From Bacillota bacterium (GTDB lineage Bacteria; Bacillota; Clostridia; Caldicoprobacterales; Xylanivirgaceae), in assembly GCA_023621995.1 (NCBI GenBank), contig JAMOAB010000029.1:1-64000 (forward strand): DNA of 64,000 nucleotides. The letters run 5' to 3'. Made by a program: the position numbers and the translations under genes. Every line of letters begins with the position of its first letter. Within the stretch, counting starts at the first letter, position 1. The notes beneath the pieces were generated by a model. That model saw nothing but the letters and a program-made list of their open reading frames with translations. It did no database searches and was not told the origin of the DNA. This document shows, piece by piece, positions 47,718-58,655 of the stretch.

Positions 47718-49592
47718 ATGCTAAAGATCATTCAAGATAGTTTTAAAGATTTTAAGGCAGATCTAAAAAAATATATAATATTTGAAGGTGTATATACTCT
47801 TATAACTAGTATCATATTTATTCCTTTAATATCATACATCTTTCATTTGATTATGAGGGGAATTGGTTCAGGTTCTCTACTAAATAGACAGGTATTTAAA
47901 ATAGGTTTAAATTATAGAGGTATACTTGGTTTAATAGCTATTTTAATATTATCTACTGTTGTGGTGTTTATTGAATATGGTTCTTTGATCGTAATGTCCC
48001 AAAAGAAATACTATGGAAAACAAGTGTCTATTTCAGACGCATTTCTTACTTCTGTAAATAATATACCTAAGATATTTAACTTTGGCATGATAAGGTTGGC
48101 AGTTTTATTCTTGCTCATAATACCGTTTCTAGAAGTCCCCATACCTTCTAAGATTGCAAAGGAAGTAGTTGTACCCAAATTTGTAATGGAAGCCATATTA
48201 GATTCTAATATGTTACTCATACTATATATAATAGGAGTTGTACTAGTATTTTATGTATTTATGAGATGGGTTTTTACAATTCATTGTGTAATAATTGAAG
48301 GAAAAGATACAAAGGAAGCAGTAATGACTAGTCTTAAGCTTACTAAAAATCGCAAAATAAACATTCTTCTAAGATTAGTTCTCCTAAATATAGTCTTCTT
48401 TGCGGCGATCTTCGTCATTTTAGTTATGGCGGCCTTGGGAATAAATTTGACAGGAAAACTTTTAAATTTAAATCCTAAAGATGTTATGACCCAGTCAGTA
48501 TTTTTAGTGATAATGAGTGCAGTTACATTTTTACTTACTCTTATTGTAACACCTATGAATATGATATTTCTTACAAGGCTCTATTATAATTTGAGGGAAG
48601 GGCAAGATGGCCAGGTGGAAGACACCTTAGTTTTAATCCAAAACGCAAGGCTTAATAAGTTTGAAATAGGAGTGTCTAACTTTTTTAAGGGCAAGAGGGG
48701 GCTTGTAATCTCGCTCATAACAATAGTCATAATTGCCTTCGGATTTATAGATAGCACCATAACGAAGGGAGTCATCCATTTAGGTAGGGACATTAATATT
48801 GCAGGGCATAAAGGTGACTGTGTAGATGCCCCTGAGAATTCTATAGCCGGCATAATGATGGCCTTTGACAAGGGAGCAGATTTTGCTGAAATAGATGTAC
48901 AGTTATCTAAAGATGGAGTAGTGGTGCTCTGTCATGACAAATCGTTAAAACGGGTGGCAGGCATTTCGTCTAATGTGGCGGATCTGACATATGAACAACT
49001 ATCAAATGTGGATATAGGCAACGTCTTTTCGGAAAGATATGAGGGAGAGACTATTCCTAGTCTGGAAGAAGCGCTTGTGGCTGCTAAAGGTAGATTAAAA
49101 CTCATTGTGGAATTGAAGACGTATGCTGACGACGGCACTGCTTTGGCAAAAGAAGTGGTAAGATTAATTGAAAAATATGATATGGTAGATGATTGCTGTA
49201 TACAATCGCTGGACTATAACGCTTTGGAGGCAGTCAGAAGGGAGAATGGTGATATAAAGCTAGGTCAAATAATAATAATCTCAGCAGGAGATTTGTCTAA
49301 TTTAGATGTAGACTTCTATACAGTAGAGCAGACCATACTGTCCAATAAGCTTGTAAGGGATATCCACAAATTAAATAGAGAGGTGTGGGCTTGGACGGTA
49401 AATGGCAAAGACGATATAATGAATGCCCTATCATATAACATAGATGGGATTATAACAGATTATCCTGAACGAATAAGGGAGATGATTACTATAAATACAG
49501 ATAGAATAGCATGGAATATTACCCCTAAATCACCTAGGTTTTCCCTCTATTTCAACCTACACTATAAGCTGTTTAACCTATGTAGAATATGA
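47718..49592 (+). CDS. Glycerophosphodiester phosphodiesterase with N-terminal multi-TM domain
   Basis: IAGHKGDCVDAPENSIAGIMMAFDKGADFAEIDVQLSKDGVVVLCHDKSLKR and C-terminal WTVNGKDDIMNALSYNIDGIITDYPERI. Confidence 0.9.
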   Translation: MLKIIQDSFKDFKADLKKYIIFEGVYTLITSIIFIPLISYIFHLIMRGIGSGSLLNRQVFKIGLNYRGILGLIAILILSTVVVFIEYGSLIVMSQKKYYGKQVSISDAFLTSVNNIPKIFNFGMIRLAVLFLLIIPFLEVPIPSKIAKEVVVPKFVMEAILDSNMLLILYIIGVVLVFYVFMRWVFTIHCVIIEGKDTKEAVMTSLKLTKNRKINILLRLVLLNIVFFAAIFVILVMAALGINLTGKLLNLNPKDVMTQSVFLVIMSAVTFLLTLIVTPMNMIFLTRLYYNLREGQDGQVEDTLVLIQNARLNKFEIGVSNFFKGKRGLVISLITIVIIAFGFIDSTITKGVIHLGRDINIAGHKGDCVDAPENSIAGIMMAFDKGADFAEIDVQLSKDGVVVLCHDKSLKRVAGISSNVADLTYEQLSNVDIGNVFSERYEGETIPSLEEALVAAKGRLKLIVELKTYADDGTALAKEVVRLIEKYDMVDDCCIQSLDYNALEAVRRENGDIKLGQIIIISAGDLSNLDVDFYTVEQTILSNKLVRDIHKLNREVWAWTVNGKDDIMNALSYNIDGIITDYPERIREMITINTDRIAWNITPKSPRFSLYFNLHYKLFNLCRI

Positions 49593-49683
49593 TATTTTTT
49601 CCCAGTGTATTTGTTTTTTTAGCATACAGATGGTATAATTTAACTAAATGGGTCATGTGTTCATTATAGGGAGGTGGGTCAAT

Positions 49684-50379
49684 ATGGCAACATCACCTAT
49701 CATCAGAACGGAAGGGCTGTGTAGAGATTTTGAAACAGGCGGTGAAGTAGTACATGCACTTAAAGATGTAAATATTACTATACAGCCAGGTACACTTACC
49801 ATACTCAGGGGCCGATCAGGTTCTGGAAAGACAACACTTATAAATTTACTTGGTGCACTTGACAGACCAACAAAGGGTAGAATTTTTTTTAATGATAGCG
49901 ATATCACTAAGATGTCTGAATCCAATAGAGATGATCTCCGAAAGACAGATATGGGATTTGTGTTCCAATCTGTAGCTCTCATATCTTTAATGTCAGCATA
50001 TGAAAATGTAGAATTTGGACTTAGAATATCAGAATACGATAAAAAATTAAGGAAAGCCCGTACCGAGGAATGTCTATCATTCGTAGGTCTCAGTAAACGG
50101 ATGGGTCATAGGCCCCACGAATTATCGGGCGGAGAACAGCAGAGAGTAGCCATTGCAAGGGCTATAGCCCACAATCCTAAGGTATTGTTTGCAGATGAAC
50201 CAACGGCAGAGCTTGATACTGGCATGGGCCTTCAAGTAATGAAAGTATTTAGAGATCTTGTAGAAAAAGAGGGTGTCACCATAGTTATGACTACCCATGA
50301 TCCTAATATGATGGAACTTGGAGATCGTGTTTACACCTTAGAGGATGGTGAGATAATTGACTGTGATGAAAGAATCTGA
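49684..50379 (+). CDS. ABC transporter ATP-binding protein (LolD/MacB type)
   Basis: LRGRSGSGKTTLINLLGALDRPTKG, LSGGEQQRVAIARAIAHNPKVLFADEPTAELD; ATG at 49684 behind gggaggtggg. Confidence 0.92.
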   Translation: MATSPIIRTEGLCRDFETGGEVVHALKDVNITIQPGTLTILRGRSGSGKTTLINLLGALDRPTKGRIFFNDSDITKMSESNRDDLRKTDMGFVFQSVALISLMSAYENVEFGLRISEYDKKLRKARTEECLSFVGLSKRMGHRPHELSGGEQQRVAIARAIAHNPKVLFADEPTAELDTGMGLQVMKVFRDLVEKEGVTIVMTTHDPNMMELGDRVYTLEDGEIIDCDERI

Positions 50380-51286
50380 GATAGATTTTGATGAAAATAT
50401 GATAGTCTGTGAAAATCTGGTAAAGATATATAAGACACATGAGATAGAGGTAATTGCTCTCCAAGGGTTAGATCTTATCGTCAAACGTGGGGAGCTGATG
50501 GCTATTATAGGGAATAGTGGTAGCGGCAAATCTACCCTTCTAAATATGTTAGGTGGACTAGATAGGCCTTCGGCAGGAAGATTATACGTAGATGGGAAGG
50601 ACCTACTTAAGTTTACCGATAAAGAACTTGTAAAATATAAGAGGGAGACAGTGGGTTTTATATGGCAGAATAATGCTCGAAACTTAATTCCCTATTTGAC
50701 AGCATTAGAAAATGTTGAAATGCCCATGATACTTAAGGGTAGAAGGCGAAGGGAACGGGCAGGAGAACTTTTAGATATGGTGGGTCTATCCCATAGAAAA
50801 GACAGCAAGCTCAGTCAGCTATCGGGAGGAGAGCAGCAAAGGGTTGCAATTGCCATTGCCCTTGCAAATGAGCCAAAACTACTCTTGGCAGATGAGCCAA
50901 CAGGGGCAGTTGATACGAATACAGCAATGCAGATACTTGATGTATTCAGAGAGTTAAATGAGACACTTGGGGTTACCATAGTCATAGTTACCCACGATAG
51001 ACAGATTTCAAAGAAGGTAGATAGGGTAGTGGCGATTCGGGATGGACGAACAAGTAGTGAATTCATTAGGAAGAGGTCATACGCCGAAGAACTTGCACAA
51101 ATTTCCAGTGGTATGTTGGTGGAAGACGATGATGAAGATACCCATGAGGAATTGGCAGTTGTAGATAGGGCGGGAAGGATACAGATTCCCAAGGAATATT
51201 TAAATTCTATAGGAGTAGAAGGGCGTGATAAACTGAAGGTAGAATTAGAAGATAATAAGATAGTACTTATGACACCAAGGGAATAG
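50366..51286 (+). CDS. ABC transporter ATP-binding protein with C-terminal SpoVT/AbrB-like domain
   Basis: IGNSGSGKSTLLNMLGGLDRPSAG, LSGGEQQRVAIAIALANEPKLLLADEPTGAVD; tail VVDRAGRIQIPKEYLNSIGVEGRDKLKVELEDNKIVLMTPRE. Confidence 0.88.
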   Translation: MKESEIDFDENMIVCENLVKIYKTHEIEVIALQGLDLIVKRGELMAIIGNSGSGKSTLLNMLGGLDRPSAGRLYVDGKDLLKFTDKELVKYKRETVGFIWQNNARNLIPYLTALENVEMPMILKGRRRRERAGELLDMVGLSHRKDSKLSQLSGGEQQRVAIAIALANEPKLLLADEPTGAVDTNTAMQILDVFRELNETLGVTIVIVTHDRQISKKVDRVVAIRDGRTSSEFIRKRSYAEELAQISSGMLVEDDDEDTHEELAVVDRAGRIQIPKEYLNSIGVEGRDKLKVELEDNKIVLMTPRE

Positions 51287-51379
51287 ATTATATTGCACTA
51301 TGGTTGAATCGTTGATATAATAAAAAAAGCTTTTATTGTCAATGTAATGTATGTATATCCCCACCCTGTATAAACTTAA

Positions 51380-53383
51380 GAACACATATATAAGGGATCG
51401 GATAGATATCAACTTTCTGTAAATACTATTAGAATTTTATCGGCTGAGGCTGTAGAGAGGGCAAAGTCAGGTCATCCTGGTATGCCTATGGGAGCTGCAC
51501 CGACTGCCTATACTCTATGGGCAAAACATATGAAGCATAATCCTTCCAATCCACAGTGGTCAGATAGGGATCGATTTGTACTATCTGGAGGCCATGCCTC
51601 TATGTTGATCTATTCACTACTCCACCTATTCGGATATGGACTTACCATAGACGACATAAAGAATTTTAGACAATTTAACAGTAAGACACCTGGCCATCCT
51701 GAATATGGTCATACCATAGGAGTCGAGACTACAACTGGTCCTCTAGGTCAGGGGTTTGCCACAGGTGTAGGTATGGCGATTGCAGAAGCTCATCTTGCTG
51801 CTAAATTTAACAGACCAGGTTATAATATAGTAGATCACTATACATATGTGTTGGCAGGGGATGGCTGCATGATGGAAGGGATATCTTCTGAAGCAGCGTC
51901 ACTTGCAGGGACACTCAAGCTTTCAAAACTTATAGTATTATATGACTCAAATCAAATATCTATAGAAGGAAGTACTGATATTGCATTTACAGAAGATGTG
52001 GGCAAGAGATTTGAAGCATATGGATGGCAAGTAATAGTTGTGGAAGACGGCAATGATATAGATGCCATCGGGAAGGCAATAGAAGAGGCAAAAGCAGATA
52101 CTGACAGGCCTTCTCTGATTGAGGTTAAGACAGAAATAGGATATGGTTGTCCTGATAAACAGGGAACTGCATCTGCCCACGGAGAGCCACTTGGAGCTGA
52201 GAACCTAAAGAAGACCAAAGAATTCCTTGGATGGAAATGGGATGAGCCCTTCTATGTACCTTCTGAGGTAAGACAGCACATGGAAGACATAAAGCAACAG
52301 GGGCAAAAACAGGAAGAGGAATGGAATAAATTATGGGAGTCATATAAAAAGGAATATCCTGAGCTCTCAAAGGAGTGGGAGTTGTGGCATGATGATAAGC
52401 TTCCTGTGGATCTCTTAAATGATGAAGATTTTTGGAAGTTTGACGGTGATATGGCAACCAGAGCTGCATCGGGTAAAGTAATAAATAGATTATCTAAACT
52501 TATACCCAATCTAATAGGAGGTTCTGCAGATCTTGCTCCATCTACTAAGACAATAATGGAAGATAGGGGGCATTTTTCCGCAGAGGATCGAACTGGTTCT
52601 AATATGCACTTTGGTGTTAGAGAACATGCAATGGCGGCTATTGGCAACGGAATGGCACTACATGGAGGTCTTAGACCCTATGTATCTACTTTCTTCGTAT
52701 TTAGCGACTATATGAAGGGTGGTATGAGGTTGTCTGCCCTTATGGGACTGCCTCTAATATATGTACTGACTCATGACAGTATTGGAGTGGGAGAAGATGG
52801 TCCTACTCATCAACCTGTAGAACATCTAGCCGCTCTGAGAAGTATGCCCAATATGACAGTATTTAGACCAGCTGACCCTAAAGAGACAGCTGCTGGATGG
52901 TATGCAGCCTTGACAAGGAAAAATAGTCCAACTGCTCTTGTGCTTACAAGACAAAATCTTCCCCTATACGATGAGACAGGCAAAGACGCATTAAAGGGTG
53001 GTTATATACTCAAAGATTCTGAAGGGGAAACTCCAGATATTATACTAATGGCTTCAGGTTCTGAGGTAGAGCTAATATATGAAGCACAAAAGGTATTAAA
53101 AGAAAAGGGTATAGACGCAAGGGTGGTTAGTATGCCTTCTTGGGAACTCTTTGAAGAACAATCCTGTGAATACAAGGAAAAGGTATTGCCAAGCCAGGTT
53201 AAAGCTAGACTTGCAGTGGAGGCAGGGTGTGAACTGGGATGGCACAAGTATGTAGGATTAGATGGAGATGTAATTGCAATCAATAGCTTTGGAGCTTCTG
53301 GCCCAGCTGATATATTGTTCGAAGAATTTGGATTTACCGTCCAAAATGTTGTAGCCAAGGCGGAAAAGCTATTGGATAAGTAA
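51380..53383 (+). CDS. tkt: Transketolase; start codon uncertain
   Basis: Homology-like reading begins [38 protein letters not shown], upstream of the first ATG (51482); start given here is the first codon after the upstream in-frame stop TAA (51377-51379). Later motifs: [43 protein letters not shown]. Confidence 0.88.
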   Translation, partial: EHIYKGSDRYQLSVNTIRILSAEAVERAKSGHPGMPMGAAPTAYTLWAKHMKHNPSNPQWSDRDRFVLSGGHASMLIYSLLHLFGYGLTIDDIKNFRQFNSKTPGHPEYGHTIGVETTTGPLGQGFATGVGMAIAEAHLAAKFNRPGYNIVDHYTYVLAGDGCMMEGISSEAASLAGTLKLSKLIVLYDSNQISIEGSTDIAFTEDVGKRFEAYGWQVIVVEDGNDIDAIGKAIEEAKADTDRPSLIEVKTEIGYGCPDKQGTASAHGEPLGAENLKKTKEFLGWKWDEPFYVPSEVRQHMEDIKQQGQKQEEEWNKLWESYKKEYPELSKEWELWHDDKLPVDLLNDEDFWKFDGDMATRAASGKVINRLSKLIPNLIGGSADLAPSTKTIMEDRGHFSAEDRTGSNMHFGVREHAMAAIGNGMALHGGLRPYVSTFFVFSDYMKGGMRLSALMGLPLIYVLTHDSIGVGEDGPTHQPVEHLAALRSMPNMTVFRPADPKETAAGWYAALTRKNSPTALVLTRQNLPLYDETGKDALKGGYILKDSEGETPDIILMASGSEVELIYEAQKVLKEKGIDARVVSMPSWELFEEQSCEYKEKVLPSQVKARLAVEAGCELGWHKYVGLDGDVIAINSFGASGPADILFEEFGFTVQNVVAKAEKLLDK

Positions 53384-53411
53384 TATATATGAAAAACCAC
53401 TAATATGATAA

Positions 53412-53449
53412 AAATGCAAGGAGTGTTTTAAATCTCCTTGCATTTTTTT
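53412..53449 (+). terminator. Rho-independent terminator
   Basis: aaatgcaaggag-tgttttaaat-ctccttgcatttttttg. Confidence 0.88.
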
Positions 53450-53470
53450 GTTTCAAACTATCTAAAATAG

Positions 53471-53560
53471 TTGACAAATAAAATTGTGAGTGCTAATATA
53501 CCGTTATATGAATATTTGGAAATTCCAAATAAATAACAGGGGTATCTGGAACTTCCCAAA
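53471..53560 (+). promoter_or_regulatory. Promoter and putative MarR operators
   Basis: TTGACA-17-TAATAT (53471-53499); palindrome ATTTGGAAATTCCAAAT (53514-53530) and variant ATCTGGAACTTCCCAAA (53544-53560). Confidence 0.7.
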
Positions 53561-53576
53561 GGAAAGGAGTGTAGAG

Positions 53577-54011
53577 ATGGAAGATGATATCTATCTATTA
53601 GATAACCTCATAAGGAGTATAGTCAGAAAATATGAGATGATAGAGAGTAAAAACAGGGCATTTAGACATCTGACTGCCCTTACAATTACTGAGATAAAGA
53701 CTATATATGCCATAGGAGACGAAGAGCCAAAGACTATGAAAGAGATTGCCAGGGCTTTGGACGTGTCAGTTAGCACTCCTACAACTACTATAAATAGACT
53801 TATAGATAAGGACTATGTCAATAGATTTACGGGTGTAGAGGATAGGCGACAGGTTCTTGTAGAGCTGACTAAAGAAGGGAGAAAGATATTAAAAGAGATA
53901 CGGCGAATAAAAATTGAGACAACTGAATTTGTTCTTCGCATGCTTGATGAAGGAGAGATAAATTCTCTAAAGAAAATATTACAGAAGGTAGATGCTAACC
54001 TACATGTATAA
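53577..54011 (+). CDS. MarR-family transcriptional regulator
   Basis: LTALTITEIKTIYAIGDEEPKTMKEIARALDVSVSTPTTTINRLIDKDYVNRFTGVEDRRQVLVELTKEGRKI; ATG 53577 behind aaaggagtg. Confidence 0.92.
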   Translation: MEDDIYLLDNLIRSIVRKYEMIESKNRAFRHLTALTITEIKTIYAIGDEEPKTMKEIARALDVSVSTPTTTINRLIDKDYVNRFTGVEDRRQVLVELTKEGRKILKEIRRIKIETTEFVLRMLDEGEINSLKKILQKVDANLHV

Positions 54012-54105
54012 TAAATAGCATTATTTTTTTAACAAAGTACTTGGAAATTCGAAATATATGGAACACCAAATATCTATATGTAGCAATATTAAGGAGATGA
54101 TTCTT

Positions 54106-56214
54106 ATGGAGACATTTGGTAAATTTATAGCCAAAAATAGGGTAGCAGTGATAATAGTGGCTACAATACTACTTATGCCAGCCCTATATGCCATGTCACA
54201 TACAAAAGTCAACTATGATTTACTGAGTTATTTGCCAGATGACTTAGATACTACTAAAGGGCAGAAGATAATGGAAGAAAGTTTTGATAGGGTGTCTACA
54301 GCTTTCTTAGTGATTGAAGATATGCCTTCTAAAGATGTGGCAAAAATAAAGGAAAAAATCACAGAAATAGAAGGGGTAGAAAGTATAACTTGGATAGATG
54401 ATATAGTCGATACTAGAATACCTAAAGAGATGCTCCCGAGTAAGATACGGGATATATTTTATAGCAATAATTCTACTCTTATGCTAATAAAGTTTGAAGA
54501 ACAGTCTTCATCTCCATTAACACAAGACGCGATTGTATCTATAAGGAAAGAGCTTAACAAGCAATGCTTTTTGAGCGGAGCAGCAGCAATAGCAAGGGAT
54601 ACAAAAGACCTATCAGATAAGGAGACACCACGTTATATACTTTTAGCTGTAGTACTTGCAGTTGCGGTACTTATGCTCACCATGGAATCTACATTTATTC
54701 CTGTAGTATTCTTAATATCTATTGGCTATTCAATAGTATATAACCTGGGTACAAACCAATTTTTAGATGGTATGTCCTATGTGACAAAAGCACTTGCAGC
54801 GGTGCTTCAATTGGGTGTAACCATGGACTACTCTATATTTCTCATGCATAGGTACGAAGAGGAGCTGGATAATGGTCTTGATAAGGAGAGTGCTATGGCA
54901 AAGGCTATAGCAAATACATTTACATCCATAACAGGTAGTTCCCTAACTACTATTGCTGGTTTCTTAGCTATATGCGCCATGCAACTTAAATTGGGAATAG
55001 ATATAGGCCTAGTCATGGCGAAGGGGGTTGCCTTTGGAGTATTGTCTACACTTACCATATTACCTGCATTTATATTGATATTTGATAAGATAATACACAG
55101 ATTTAGTCATAAGACAGTACTACCAAGTTTTGATAAGACATCGACTTTTGTCACTAAACACTATAAAGTGTTTATGGTTATATTTATATTGGCATTTTTA
55201 CCTTCAATATTTGGAGCTAAGAATACAGATGTTTACTATAATTTAGACGATTCTCTTCCAAGAGATTTAGAATCTATAGTTGCAACTAGAAAGTTAAAAG
55301 AAGACTATGATATGAATTCAACACATTTTATAATAGTAAATGATGATATCCCATCATATCGTCTAAAGGAGATGGCCGATGATATAGCCAAGTTGGAAGG
55401 TGTAAATGAAGTACTCTCCTACGATAGTTTTATTGGGCAGAGGATTCCTGAAAGCTTCATACCCCAAGAAGTTAAGGATATATTCAAGAGTGACGAGTAT
55501 AACCTTATAATAGTGAGTTCTGAGTATAAACCAGCTAGAGATGAGGCAAATGCTCAGATTGACAAGATACAGAGTATAGTAAAGAGACATGATGAGAATG
55601 GTATAGTAGCAGGTGAAGCTCCCTTGACTAAGGATTTGATCGAGATAACAGAGACAGACATGAAACGGGTAAATTATCTGTCGATTATAGCAATATTCGT
55701 CATAATTCTATTTGTATTTAAATCATTTTCTATACCAATAATTTTGGTTATGTCGATCCAGCTTGCAATACTTATCAATATGGGCTTGCCGTACTACATG
55801 GGTACTTCCATTCCATTTATAGCTTCCATTGTAGTAGGTACCATACAGTTAGGGGCTACAGTTGACTATGCAATATTGATGGCGACACGCTTTAAAGAAG
55901 AACTAGGAAAGGGACATGATAAATATACTGCTATGACAATAACGGTGAGGGAGAGTGCCCGATCTATAGTGGCAAGTGCCATGACTTTCTTTGCTGCAAC
56001 TGCAGGTGTAGCCATTATATCCCATATGGAGGTTGTAAAGACCTTATGTATGCTAATTGCAAGGGGTGCAGTAATAAGTATGATAGTTATAATCTGCATT
56101 TTGCCTTCCCTACTTATAGTCTTTGAAGGGTTTATCGCTAAGACGACTAAGGGTTGGACAAGCAGAGAGACTATGGAGCACTCTAAAAAACATAAACATG
56201 TGGTAACTGAATAG
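54106..56214 (+). CDS. MMPL/RND-family transporter
   Basis: Two halves of six TMs each; GVTMDYSIFLMHRYEEEL and GATVDYAILMATRFKEEL. Confidence 0.93.
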   Translation: METFGKFIAKNRVAVIIVATILLMPALYAMSHTKVNYDLLSYLPDDLDTTKGQKIMEESFDRVSTAFLVIEDMPSKDVAKIKEKITEIEGVESITWIDDIVDTRIPKEMLPSKIRDIFYSNNSTLMLIKFEEQSSSPLTQDAIVSIRKELNKQCFLSGAAAIARDTKDLSDKETPRYILLAVVLAVAVLMLTMESTFIPVVFLISIGYSIVYNLGTNQFLDGMSYVTKALAAVLQLGVTMDYSIFLMHRYEEELDNGLDKESAMAKAIANTFTSITGSSLTTIAGFLAICAMQLKLGIDIGLVMAKGVAFGVLSTLTILPAFILIFDKIIHRFSHKTVLPSFDKTSTFVTKHYKVFMVIFILAFLPSIFGAKNTDVYYNLDDSLPRDLESIVATRKLKEDYDMNSTHFIIVNDDIPSYRLKEMADDIAKLEGVNEVLSYDSFIGQRIPESFIPQEVKDIFKSDEYNLIIVSSEYKPARDEANAQIDKIQSIVKRHDENGIVAGEAPLTKDLIEITETDMKRVNYLSIIAIFVIILFVFKSFSIPIILVMSIQLAILINMGLPYYMGTSIPFIASIVVGTIQLGATVDYAILMATRFKEELGKGHDKYTAMTITVRESARSIVASAMTFFAATAGVAIISHMEVVKTLCMLIARGAVISMIVIICILPSLLIVFEGFIAKTTKGWTSRETMEHSKKHKHVVTE

Positions 56215-56236
56215 AAGGAGTAGGAGATGATATATT

Positions 56237-58483
56237 ATGGATAGAAAAAATTTAAAAAGAGGAATATGTACTTTACTAATTGCATGTATGGTATTGACGG
56301 GTGGAGCATATGCGGCTCCATCGGTTAAAAAAGATGAGTCAGTATATGTGATATTAAACTCAGATGGAACCGTGAAGGAGAAGATAGTAAGCGATTGGCT
56401 GCAGGGAAGTAAGGGACTTAAGATAGAGGATCAATCCATATTAGAAAATATTGAAAATGTAAAAGGGGATGAGGTGCCGACTAAAGACGGAGAGACACTG
56501 ATATGGGAACTAGAAAATGATGATCTCTTCTATCAAGGAACTACCGATAAGGAATTGCCTTTAGAAGTAGATATCTCCTATTTTCTCGATGGTGAGAAAA
56601 TAAGCCCTGAAGAGCTAGGAGGTAAGTCGGGTAAGGTTAAAATATGTGTCAAGATTGAAAATAAGGATGGACATAACAAAACTATAAATGGTAATCAAAA
56701 AACTGTATATACCCCATTTATGACCATGGTTGTTATGAACCTATCTAATGAACACTTTGACAATATTGAAGTCAATAGGGGAGAAGTAGTTTCAGATGGT
56801 AAAAATCAAGTGGTGACATTTGTGACAATACCAGGGCTTAAAGAGAGCCTAGACATAGATAGTGACATCCTAGATCTAGATGTAGATGAGGTCTTGGAAG
56901 TGACAGCTGATGTGGAAAACTTTGACATGGGCCCCATAATGATAGTAGCTACTCCAGATATTCCAAGTGTAGATAAGATAGAAAATGCAGATAACTTAGA
57001 TGAGCTAGAAGAAGGCCTTAACGAACTTAAAGATGTGGTAGAAAAATTGTGCAATGGTACAGATGAGTTAGCTGAAAATATGGAGCTCTTCTATGAAAAT
57101 TTCGAAAAATTAGAGAGTGGTGCCAAGGACTTAGGTAATGGTATAAGGGCACTTAGTGAAGGTATAGATAGGGCACGTAGTGGAGCTTTGGAGCTAAAAG
57201 AAGGAATTGGTGCACTCGGAAAAGGAGCAACGGACTTTGGTAGGGGCGGTATAGAATATTCAAAGGGTGCAAGTGAATTTGCAGCTAATGCCAAAGTTTT
57301 TGCCGATGGCACTAAAGATTTTGCAGGTGGTGTAGCTAAGCTGTCTGAGGGGTCACAGGCAATAGCTGCTGGTGCAACAGAGCTGTCGCAAGGGACCAAG
57401 GCGGTGTCAGAAAATACAGCTAAGTTAAGTGATGGACTAGGTCAGTTGGCAGAAGGTACAGGAAGATTGAATGCAGGACAACAGGAAGTTGTAGGTGGTA
57501 TAGATGAGGCACTGGCAGGTGTACAAAGATTAAAAACAGGTAAGATCAAGGAAAATAAGGCAATGGATATGCTTATTCAAGGTATAGGAGCATTTGATAA
57601 GATCGCTGAAAGTGTAGCAATGTTACCAGGTGGGGATGTAATTGTAGCTAAGGTAGATGAATTTAGACAAGGTCTCATTGCTACAAGACAAGGAGGAGAG
57701 GAGCTACTTGCAGGACTAGAGGAGCTAGAACAGGGCCTTATAAAACTGAAAGCCGGAGCAGAAGAGGTAAATGGTGGTCTTTCTACAGTACATGAAAAGC
57801 AGTTAGAGGCAGCAGAGGGAGCAAAACAATTGGCCCAAGGTACAGCTCAACTTAATGAAGGTACAGCTAAACTAGCTACAGGTGCAGGAGAGCTTGGCAA
57901 ACAGGCAAGCGCCGGTATGAGCGAGGTAGTTCAAAAATTTCAAGAAGGCAGTGCCGGTTTTGATGTAGGTGCAAAAGGACTTAGTGCAGCATCAAAACAG
58001 CTATACGATGGGGCAAACGCTTTAAATAATGGTGGCGTAGAGGCTACCATAGGTGCTGATAAGCTTGCAGGAGGTCTTGGAGAGCTATCAAATGGAGCCA
58101 ATCAGTTAGAAGCAGGGGCTTCAGAGTTTGTAGAAGGTTCTTCACTACTTGGGGAAGGAGCTAGAAAGCTAGCCGATGGTTCGAAGGAATTAAATGATGG
58201 CATGCACAAGTTCGATGAGGAAGGTATACAGAAGATAGATGACGAACTATCGGATAAGACAGATGACATAAAGACAATACTTGACACAAAGGACGAACTT
58301 GTAGACCTTTCAAAGAATTATAGGACATTTACTGGAGTAGGCGAGGATATGGATGGCAGTGTAAAGTTTATAATGAAGACGGAAGAGATAGAAGGCAATG
58401 ATGAAGAAGTAATAGAACTAGAGGAAGGGGAAGAGGAGAAGACAGGCTTTTTTGAATGGATAAAAGGATGGTTCAAAAAGTAA
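56237..58483 (+). CDS. Secreted X-X-X-Leu-X-X-Gly heptad-repeat protein
   Basis: Signal peptide and many LxxG heptads (LSEGSQAIAAGATELSQGTKAVSENTAKLSDGLGQLAEGTGRLNAGQQ...) following an MMPL gene. Confidence 0.88.
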   Translation: MDRKNLKRGICTLLIACMVLTGGAYAAPSVKKDESVYVILNSDGTVKEKIVSDWLQGSKGLKIEDQSILENIENVKGDEVPTKDGETLIWELENDDLFYQGTTDKELPLEVDISYFLDGEKISPEELGGKSGKVKICVKIENKDGHNKTINGNQKTVYTPFMTMVVMNLSNEHFDNIEVNRGEVVSDGKNQVVTFVTIPGLKESLDIDSDILDLDVDEVLEVTADVENFDMGPIMIVATPDIPSVDKIENADNLDELEEGLNELKDVVEKLCNGTDELAENMELFYENFEKLESGAKDLGNGIRALSEGIDRARSGALELKEGIGALGKGATDFGRGGIEYSKGASEFAANAKVFADGTKDFAGGVAKLSEGSQAIAAGATELSQGTKAVSENTAKLSDGLGQLAEGTGRLNAGQQEVVGGIDEALAGVQRLKTGKIKENKAMDMLIQGIGAFDKIAESVAMLPGGDVIVAKVDEFRQGLIATRQGGEELLAGLEELEQGLIKLKAGAEEVNGGLSTVHEKQLEAAEGAKQLAQGTAQLNEGTAKLATGAGELGKQASAGMSEVVQKFQEGSAGFDVGAKGLSAASKQLYDGANALNNGGVEATIGADKLAGGLGELSNGANQLEAGASEFVEGSSLLGEGARKLADGSKELNDGMHKFDEEGIQKIDDELSDKTDDIKTILDTKDELVDLSKNYRTFTGVGEDMDGSVKFIMKTEEIEGNDEEVIELEEGEEEKTGFFEWIKGWFKK

Positions 58484-58491
58484 CCACAATA

Positions 58492-58535
58492 ATAAAAGAG
58501 CTGTTATGTCTAAAAAGGCATAGCAGCTCTTTTAT
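58492..58535 (+). terminator. Rho-independent terminator
   Basis: aaaagagctgttatg...catagcagctcttttattt. Confidence 0.85.
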
Positions 58536-58655
58536 TTCTATAGATTCAAATCTATTACAGATTTTTCTTTTATTCGACAATTTCAATATGGTATAATAGA
58601 TAACATGAAGTGATAAATTTGACAATTTTGTCAGCAGAAAAACATATACTGAGGG

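Noticed and set aside
53490-53576. Extended N-terminus of the MarR ORF
   Set aside because: Region contains the -10 box and operator palindromes; ATG at 53577 has a good RBS.
57060-58230. Internal DNA-level repetition as a possible tandem-repeat or CRISPR-like array
   Set aside because: Repetition is explained by protein-level LxxG heptads; no conserved DNA repeat/spacer pattern. No CRISPR array was seen elsewhere in the window.
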